Part shown: positions 54,224 through 59,694 of the stretch, one piece after another
Layout of the letters: each line of letters opens with the position of its first letter
Position numbering within the stretch: the first letter of the stretch is position 1
From: an uncultured Allomuricauda sp.
GTDB lineage: Bacteria; Bacteroidota; Bacteroidia; Flavobacteriales; Flavobacteriaceae
DNA: 59,694 bases
NCBI GenBank assembly: GCA_937899065.1
Contig: CALBPG010000255.1
Span: 1 to 59,694, forward strand
Direction: 5' to 3'
Notes under the pieces: model-generated
What the model was told of the DNA's origin: nothing
Databases searched by the model: none
The model's input: only the letters and a program-made list of their open reading frames with translations
Made by a program: the position numbers and the translations under genes

Positions 54224-56383
54224 TCAATCCTTGAAAGTTTTTAATACCGCTTTATTCGGGAGTTCTTCAAAGCCCATATTGAATAGGGTGAAGCCGAAAA
54301 TGTCAGCATATTGTTCGATGGTTTTGCTCACTGGAGTTCCCGCCCCATGCCCGGCATTGGTTTCAATACGGATAAGGGTAGGGTTTTCTCCAGCCTGCTT
54401 TTCTTGGAGTTCTGCTGCAAACTTGAAGCTATGGGCAGGTACCACACGGTCATCATGGTCTCCTGTGGTGACCAAAGTAGCGGGATAACTCACCCCTGCT
54501 TCTACGTTATGAACCGGAGAATAGCCTTTAAGGTATTGGAACATTTCTTCAGTCTCTTCTGCCGTTCCGTAGTCATAGGCCCATCCCGCTCCAGCAGTAA
54601 ACGTGTGATAACGAAGCATGTCTAATACACCTACGGCGGGCAACGCAACTTGCATCAAATCGGGACGTTGCGTCATTGTAGCACCTACTAATAGGCCTCC
54701 ATTAGAGCCGCCTCTAATGGCCAGATATTCTTTAGAAGTGTAGTTGTTTTCAATGAGGTATTCCGCCGCTGCGATAAAGTCGTCAAAAACATTTTGCTTT
54801 TGCTGCTTGGTTCCAGCGACGTGCCATTTTTTACCGTATTCACCACCTCCACGTAGGTTGGGGACCGCATAAATACCACCTTGTTCCATCCAAACCGCGT
54901 TGCTAATACTGAATGAAGGTGTCAAGCTAACATTGAATCCACCGTAGCCGTAAAGAATAGTTGGGTTTTTCCCGTTGAGTTCCACACCTTTTTTGTGAGT
55001 AATGATCATCGGCACTTTGGTGCCATCTTTTGAAGTGTAGAAGACTTGATTTGATACATAGTCTTCCGGATTAAAATCAATTTCAGGAGCCCAGTATTGT
55101 TCGTATTTCCCGTTTTCCACATTGAATTTGTACGAAGAACCAGGGGTGTTGTAGTTGGTGAAATAGAAGTAAAACTCCTTTTCGTCGTTCTTTCCGCCAA
55201 AACCACTTGCGCTACCTACACCTGGAAGTTCCACATCACGAATCAGTTTTCCATCGTAGTCGTATTGCTTTACTTGAGAAATGGCATCCACCATGTATTC
55301 GGCAAAAATGTAGCCCCCTCCAGTTCCAGAAGTCAAAACATGTTCGGTTTCAGGGATGACGTCCACCCAATTTTCTGCTTTAGGGTCAGAAGCGTCAACA
55401 CTCACTATTTTTTTATTCGGCGCTTCGCGATTGGTGACCAAAAATTGCTTGGAACCTACATTATCGATGACATAGGTATCTGAATCCGTGTCATTCAAAA
55501 TGGTTAGCAACGGATTGTCCGCTTTGGAAAGGTCCTTTATAAATAGTTTATTACCAGAAGTTGAAACGCTTGCGGTAATGTATAGATACTGCTCATCTTC
55601 AGACGTGTATCCACCAACATACCGATGCTTTTCAGCATCCGTAGCACCAAAAATGACCTCATCTTCAGATTGGGAAGTGCCCAATTTGTGATAGTACAAT
55701 TTGTGTTGGTCTGTCTTGGCCGAAAGCTCACTTCCGTCGGGTTTGTCATAACTGGAATAGTAGAATCCGTCGTTACCCTTCCAAGAAATACCACTGAATT
55801 TGATATCGACCAAGGTATCTTCAACAACTTCCATGGTTTTGGTGTCGATAACGATACCTTTTCGCCAATCGCTACCGCCTTCTGAAATCAAATAGGCTGC
55901 TTTAGAGCCATCTTTGGTGAAACTCAATCCCATTAAGGAAGTAGTTCCATCCTCTGAAAAGGTATTGGGGTCCAAAAAGACTTCAGCTTCTTCGCCCTCT
56001 TTTTGACGGTACACTACATATTGGTCTTGTAGCCCATCATTTTTATAATAATAGGTGTATTCGCCCTCTTTGAAAGGAGAACCCAACTTTTCGTAATTCC
56101 AGAGTTTTTCCAATCGGTTTTTGAGCGCTTCACGGAAAGGAATTTGCTCTAAATAGCCAAAGGTCACTTCGTTTTGGGATTTCACCCAAGCTTCGGTTTC
56201 GGTACTTCGGTCATCTTCCAGCCAACGGTAAGGATCTTTTACATCAGTTCCGAAATAGGTGTCGACCGTGTCAACTTTTTTAGTAGTGGGATAGTTCACG
56301 GCAATAGGCTCTTTTTTGGTTTTTTCAGCACAAGCTGAAACAATAAGGACTAAGGAAAGCAGGTAGATTCTGTTCATTTTCAA
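54224..56383 (-). CDS. Prolyl oligopeptidase family (S9A) lipoprotein
   Basis: Serine peptidase that cleaves after proline in short peptides, here anchored as a lipoprotein: the signal ends in LIVSAC (C18 from the first ATG; the start may be two codons later). An N-terminal beta-propeller (~70-430) caps a C-terminal alpha/beta-hydrolase. The catalytic residues are S560 in GGSNGG, D644/D645 in DHDDRVVP and H679 in NAGHGAG. The 719-residue length is standard for S9A. It is monocistronic, with its own terminator. A TTG-N20-TAGGATTTG sequence upstream is a near match to a promoter. Confidence 0.95.
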   Translation of the reverse strand: MKMNRIYLLSLVLIVSACAEKTKKEPIAVNYPTTKKVDTVDTYFGTDVKDPYRWLEDDRSTETEAWVKSQNEVTFGYLEQIPFREALKNRLEKLWNYEKLGSPFKEGEYTYYYKNDGLQDQYVVYRQKEGEEAEVFLDPNTFSEDGTTSLMGLSFTKDGSKAAYLISEGGSDWRKGIVIDTKTMEVVEDTLVDIKFSGISWKGNDGFYYSSYDKPDGSELSAKTDQHKLYYHKLGTSQSEDEVIFGATDAEKHRYVGGYTSEDEQYLYITASVSTSGNKLFIKDLSKADNPLLTILNDTDSDTYVIDNVGSKQFLVTNREAPNKKIVSVDASDPKAENWVDVIPETEHVLTSGTGGGYIFAEYMVDAISQVKQYDYDGKLIRDVELPGVGSASGFGGKNDEKEFYFYFTNYNTPGSSYKFNVENGKYEQYWAPEIDFNPEDYVSNQVFYTSKDGTKVPMIITHKKGVELNGKNPTILYGYGGFNVSLTPSFSISNAVWMEQGGIYAVPNLRGGGEYGKKWHVAGTKQQKQNVFDDFIAAAEYLIENNYTSKEYLAIRGGSNGGLLVGATMTQRPDLMQVALPAVGVLDMLRYHTFTAGAGWAYDYGTAEETEEMFQYLKGYSPVHNVEAGVSYPATLVTTGDHDDRVVPAHSFKFAAELQEKQAGENPTLIRIETNAGHGAGTPVSKTIEQYADIFGFTLFNMGFEELPNKAVLKTFKD

Positions 56384-56452
56384 GTGGATTAACCCTTAAA
56401 AATATCACAAATCCTAGCCTTCCCAGAATCCTAAGGCAAATCTTAACGATTT

Positions 56453-57466
56453 TTAAGAAATGTCCTCGGTGTACTGACCTACAAGCTGTTTTTCTACTAA
56501 ATATTCGGCGATTTGCACGGCATTGGTTGCTGCTCCTTTACGTAGATTATCGGATACAATCCACATGTTTAGCGTATTGGGTTGTGTTAAATCCCTTCGA
56601 ATACGCCCTACGAACACTTCATCCTTATCATGCGCATGAATGGGCATGGGGTAGGTATTGGTCTCCGGATTGTCTTGTACGACCACTCCTGGCATTTCGC
56701 TCAATAATTGACGCACTTCATTCAAATCAAAGTCGTTGTGGAACTCCACATTCACGGATTCGGAATGCCCTCCAGCCGTTGGAATTCGTACTGCCGTAGC
56801 GGATACCGAGAAGGTACGGTCATCTAATATTTTTTGAGGCTCGCGCGCGAGTTTCATTTCCTCTTTGGTGTAGCCTTCTTCTACAAAAACATCGCAATGC
56901 GGCAGGGCATTTCGGTTGATAGGATACGGATAAGCCATTTCGCCTTTGATTCCATTGGTTTCATTTTCAAGCTGTTGTACCGCTTTTATACCTGTCCCAG
57001 AAACGGATTGATAGGTAGAAACGATAACCCGTTTCATGGTATATTTTTGGTGCAAGGGATGTAAAGCCATCACCATTTGAATAGTAGAACAATTGGGATT
57101 GGCAATGATTTTGTCGCTTTCTTCAAGCACATTCGCATTGATTTCGGGAACGACCAATTTTTTTTCAGGGTCCATTCGCCAAGCGGAAGAGTTGTCGATT
57201 ACCGTTGTCCCAACTTCAGCAAATTTAGGAGCCCAAGTGGTTGAAGTACCTCCGCCTGCGGAGAAGATGGCGATGTCGGGTTGTAAGGCAATGGCTTTTT
57301 CCATGCCTATGATGGTATGAGTTTCACCTTTGAAAACCAATTCCTTTCCAACCGAACGTTCCGAGGCGACAAGATATAATTCAGAAATAGGGAAGTTGCG
57401 TTCTTCCAACACTTTCAACATGATTTCGCCGACCATTCCGGTGGCGCCTACAACCGCTACTTTCAT
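56453..57466 (-). CDS. asd: Aspartate-semialdehyde dehydrogenase
   Basis: NADPH-dependent enzyme that makes aspartate semialdehyde for lysine/diaminopimelate, threonine and methionine synthesis. It has 337 residues from the ATG at 57466; the ATG at 57487 is excluded because the -7 box of a perfect promoter overlaps it. Motifs: KVAVVGATGMVGE (NADP binding), SAGGGTST, and catalytic C126 in NPNCSTIQ. The neighbours (alr, mscL) link it loosely to cell-wall and envelope functions. Confidence 0.96.
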   Translation of the reverse strand: MKVAVVGATGMVGEIMLKVLEERNFPISELYLVASERSVGKELVFKGETHTIIGMEKAIALQPDIAIFSAGGGTSTTWAPKFAEVGTTVIDNSSAWRMDPEKKLVVPEINANVLEESDKIIANPNCSTIQMVMALHPLHQKYTMKRVIVSTYQSVSGTGIKAVQQLENETNGIKGEMAYPYPINRNALPHCDVFVEEGYTKEEMKLAREPQKILDDRTFSVSATAVRIPTAGGHSESVNVEFHNDFDLNEVRQLLSEMPGVVVQDNPETNTYPMPIHAHDKDEVFVGRIRRDLTQPNTLNMWIVSDNLRKGAATNAVQIAEYLVEKQLVGQYTEDIS

Positions 57467-57486
57467 TTGTATTTCAATTTGAAGCA

Positions 57487-57516
57487 CAAATGTAGTGCAG
57501 CCTACGTTCTTGGCAA
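57487..57516 (-). promoter_or_regulatory. Bacteroidota sigma-A promoter of asd
   Basis: On the minus strand TTG (57516-57514), a 19-nt spacer and TACATTTG (57494-57487) match the -33/-7 consensus exactly. The -7 box ends 21 nt before the ATG at 57466, which supports that start. Confidence 0.8.
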
Positions 57517-57596
57517 GATGTTTTATGGGAAAATATGAAAAACCAACAAAAAGTTATATTTAAAACAAAACTATTGTTTGCTTCATTCTGCGGAAT

Positions 57597-57623
57597 AAAA
57601 AAACCGCCCTTTTATGGGCGGTT
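57597..57623 (-). terminator. Intrinsic terminator of mscL
   Basis: On the minus strand an 8-bp stem AACCGCCC/GGGCGGTT (57623-57616 with 57609-57602) is followed by a run of T residues. It lies 47 nt past the mscL stop. Confidence 0.85.
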
Positions 57624-57670
57624 CAAAGGTTCATATTGGTGTAGCGGTGCAAGGAACTTGCCCTTGCGAA

Positions 57671-58072
57671 TTATTTTTTCAATAAATCTCGAATTTCGGC
57701 CAATAAATCTTCTTGACTTGGTCCTGCTGGTGCAGGTGGTGCTTCGGGCTTTTTCATCTTGTTCACTCCTTTTACAATCAGGAACATCACAAAAGCCACG
57801 ATGATAAAGTCGATAACGTTAGTAATGAAGTCGCCATACAGCACAGCCACTTCGCCTATTTTTTCTCCGGCGTCGTTCATTGTACCTTGTTTTACGATGT
57901 ATTTCATTTCTTTGAAATCTGCATCGAACAACAGTCCGATGAGTGGTGAAACAATTCCACCGGTGAATGAGGATACTACTTTGTTGAACGCAGCACCCAT
58001 AACGAAACCTACGGCGATATCCACCAGGTTTCCTTTCATAGCGAAGTCTTTAAACTCCTTTAAAAATCCCAT
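57671..58072 (-). CDS. mscL: Large-conductance mechanosensitive channel
   Basis: Inner-membrane osmotic safety valve, 133 residues, pentameric in known members. TM1 carries the conserved pore stretch (GNLVDIAVGFVMGAAFNKVV), TM2 is DFITNVIDFIIVAFVMFLIV, and the C-terminal helix is EDLLAEIRDLLKK after a Pro/Ala-rich linker. All hallmark elements are present. It lies between alr (74 nt) and asd on the same strand and has its own terminator. Confidence 0.96.
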   Translation of the reverse strand: MGFLKEFKDFAMKGNLVDIAVGFVMGAAFNKVVSSFTGGIVSPLIGLLFDADFKEMKYIVKQGTMNDAGEKIGEVAVLYGDFITNVIDFIIVAFVMFLIVKGVNKMKKPEAPPAPAGPSQEDLLAEIRDLLKK

Positions 58073-58146
58073 TTTTATAGTTTTTTTGTGGTTATGAGCT
58101 GTAAAGTACTGAAAAAAACAATTTTTTAAATAGAAAGTGTAAAAAA

Positions 58147-59253
58147 CTAGGGAACTACTACCCGTGTCACCCGATTGGAAATTGCGGTTAACAATTCATA
58201 TGAAATGGTATCTCCAGTAGCAGCAAAAGCATCCGCGGAAGCGTTTGGCCCATAGAACGTTACGGGGTCGCCTTCTTTACAATCAATTAACGTGATGTCT
58301 ACAATAATCATGTCCATACAAACATTGCCAATGATAGGTGCTTTTTGCCTATGAATGTACACATAACCTTTTCCTTGACCATACTGTCGGCTAATACCAT
58401 CGGCATGTCCTAATGGCAAAGTTGCTGTGGTTTTGGGTTGTTCGCTGATAAAGGCTCGGTTGTATCCAACGCTTTCCCCAGCAGAAACTTGGTGGATTTG
58501 TGAAATGACCGTTTGCAATCGCGCTATGGGAATGAGTGCCTTGTCTTCTTCGGGGGTATTTCCGTAGCCGTAAAGGCCAATGCCGCTACGCACCATATCA
58601 AACTGTGCACTAGAAAAATTGATGATACCCGAGGTATTCAGCATATGGCGGCCAGGAAGTTTCCCAAGCGTTTCTTTCCAGCGGTCACTTATTCGTAAAA
58701 AAGTATCAATTTGGTTTTGGCTAAAGTCGCGTTCGTTTTCATCTTCCGAAGCAGCGAGATGGGAAAGGATATAACTGACTTTTATCTCGGGATTTGATTG
58801 AACGGCGTTCAGAACCCAATCCAATTCCTCTTCATGAAACCCAAGTCGATTCAAACCCGTGTTGAATTTGAGTTGCACGGGATAGGATTCTTTTTCCAAC
58901 TTCTTAAGGGCATCCACAAAACCCTCCAAAATCCGTTTGGAATACAAACTCGGCTCCAACTGATGGGCAATCAAACTTTTAAAGTGGATGGGTTGTGGGT
59001 GTAGAACTAAAATAGGTAGGGTGATACCGGCTTCCCGGAGGGCAACGCCTTCCTTGGTATACGCTACGGCCAGATAATCTGCGCCAAGGGCTTCTAATTT
59101 TTGTGCAATGGCTACCATATCACTCCCATAGCCACCTGCTTTCACTACGGCCATAAACTTGGTTCCTGAAGCAATTTTCGACTTCAAATACTGGAAATTA
59201 TGCGAAAGGGCAGAAAGGTTGATTTCGAGGGTCGTCTCACCAAACTTAGCCAT
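58147..59253 (-). CDS. alr: Alanine racemase
   Basis: PLP enzyme that interconverts L- and D-alanine for peptidoglycan, 368 residues. The PLP lysine is K38 in AVVKAGGYG; the second catalytic residue is the Tyr of ESVGYNRAF; other motifs are LKFNTGLNRLGF, VRSGIGLYGYG and GNVCMDMIIVD. The usual AYG after the lysine region reads GGYG here. The ATG overlaps the end of tdk by 8 nt, indicating translational coupling. Confidence 0.95.
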   Translation of the reverse strand: MAKFGETTLEINLSALSHNFQYLKSKIASGTKFMAVVKAGGYGSDMVAIAQKLEALGADYLAVAYTKEGVALREAGITLPILVLHPQPIHFKSLIAHQLEPSLYSKRILEGFVDALKKLEKESYPVQLKFNTGLNRLGFHEEELDWVLNAVQSNPEIKVSYILSHLAASEDENERDFSQNQIDTFLRISDRWKETLGKLPGRHMLNTSGIINFSSAQFDMVRSGIGLYGYGNTPEEDKALIPIARLQTVISQIHQVSAGESVGYNRAFISEQPKTTATLPLGHADGISRQYGQGKGYVYIHRQKAPIIGNVCMDMIIVDITLIDCKEGDPVTFYGPNASADAFAATGDTISYELLTAISNRVTRVVVP

Positions 59254-59694
59254 TGGCTGACTTTTTTTTAGGGGTTATTTCCTCAGCATCCACATCCATC
59301 TTACTTATTTTCTCACGCAACATGGCCTTGAAAAAAGCTGCTCGACTCAAGGGTTCGTATTCCCCCGTTTCGCCCAAGAGGACCAATTTATCATTATCCG
59401 CTTTACGGAAACTGTAGTTGGCCAAGTTTCCCGTGCGGGTGCAGACGGCGTGTACTTTGGTCACATATTCGGCTGTTGCCATCAAAGCAGGCATGGGGCC
59501 GAAGGGGTTACCTTTGAAATCCATATCCAATCCGGCAACGACCACGCGAATGCCTTTGTTGGCCAAATCGTTGCATACGGTGACAATCTCATCGTCAAAA
59601 AACTGGGCTTCATCAATCCCTACCACATCACAGTCATCAGCAAGCAGGCGAATGTTAGCCGCAGCAGGGACGGGCGGCGAGCGAATTTCGTTGG
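59246..59694 (-). CDS. tdk: Thymidine kinase, C-terminal part (5' end outside window)
   Basis: Type II thymidine kinase of the pyrimidine salvage pathway. The frame stays open to the window edge, so the gene is cut. Visible are VVGIDEAQFF (Walker B region with catalytic Glu), GLDMDFKGNPFG (substrate loop), AVCTRTG and YEPLSR of the lasso loop. Only one Cys remains where many type II enzymes have a CxxC zinc pair. The stop overlaps the alr start by 8 nt. Confidence 0.94.
   Translation of the reverse strand, partial: NEIRSPPVPAAANIRLLADDCDVVGIDEAQFFDDEIVTVCNDLANKGIRVVVAGLDMDFKGNPFGPMPALMATAEYVTKVHAVCTRTGNLANYSFRKADNDKLVLLGETGEYEPLSRAAFFKAMLREKISKMDVDAEEITPKKKSANG

Noticed and set aside
1-59694. 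CRISPR arrays, tRNA or rRNA genes
   Set aside because: No regularly spaced repeats of 23-47 nt, no cloverleaf-like sequence and no rRNA segment were seen.

Overview
The window (about 59.7 kb, moderate-to-low GC) comes from a marine-type Flavobacteriaceae chromosome (Bacteroidota). This is inferred from Bacteroidota promoter signatures (TTG-N19-TAnnTTTG upstream of the yceD-rpmF pair and of asd), weak Shine-Dalgarno sites with A-rich leaders, an ECF sigma/FecR/STN-type TonB receptor cassette, and many MacB-like FtsX permeases. The genus cannot be fixed from sequence alone. I see no rRNA, tRNA, CRISPR array or transposase.

Left end (1-5.3 kb): the 3' part of nirB, then nirD, a DUF4202 gene and a histidine kinase with a PilJ/NarX-like nitrate-sensing N-terminus. 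This is the end of an assimilatory nitrate/nitrite locus, with a stand-alone receiver protein facing it. 5.4-11.1 kb: a lipoprotein divergent from an ECF sigma factor, a FecR anti-sigma factor and a TonB-dependent receptor. The lipoprotein and fecR share an identical spaced promoter-like motif (CGGGAATTT-N11-TTGTTT), which suggests one regulon. 11.1-18.7 kb: two paralogous tiny membrane proteins around a NAGPA-type phosphodiester glycosidase, then alanine/glycine, TSUP and sodium:solute transporters. 18.7-26.6 kb: housekeeping genes (ribE, pdxA, yceD, rpmF, fabH, accB, accC), an FAD oxidoreductase and a PhzF-like protein.

Centre (26.7-51.7 kb), the most unusual part: a 21.6-kb run of 12 same-strand genes with gaps of only 10-53 nt. 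The order of transcription is a TolC-like outer-membrane protein, an HlyD-like adaptor, a secreted acidic protein with ~34-residue LPEGFD repeats, a LolD/MacB-type ATPase, seven tandem ~800-residue FtsX/MacB permeases, and a second ATPase with altered signature and D-loop residues. Two of the seven permease genes are interrupted only by in-frame stop codons (one TAG; TAA+TAG+TGA). Divergent from this run is an NtrC-type sigma-54 response regulator overlapping its histidine kinase, followed by a GreA/GreB-like gene. The likely picture is a two-component-regulated tripartite export or envelope-stress system with a reservoir of alternative permeases.

Right end (51.7-59.7 kb): an NTF2-like protein, an Asp-rich lipoprotein, an orphan PotA-like ATPase, a secreted prolyl oligopeptidase, asd, mscL, alr and the 3' part of tdk.
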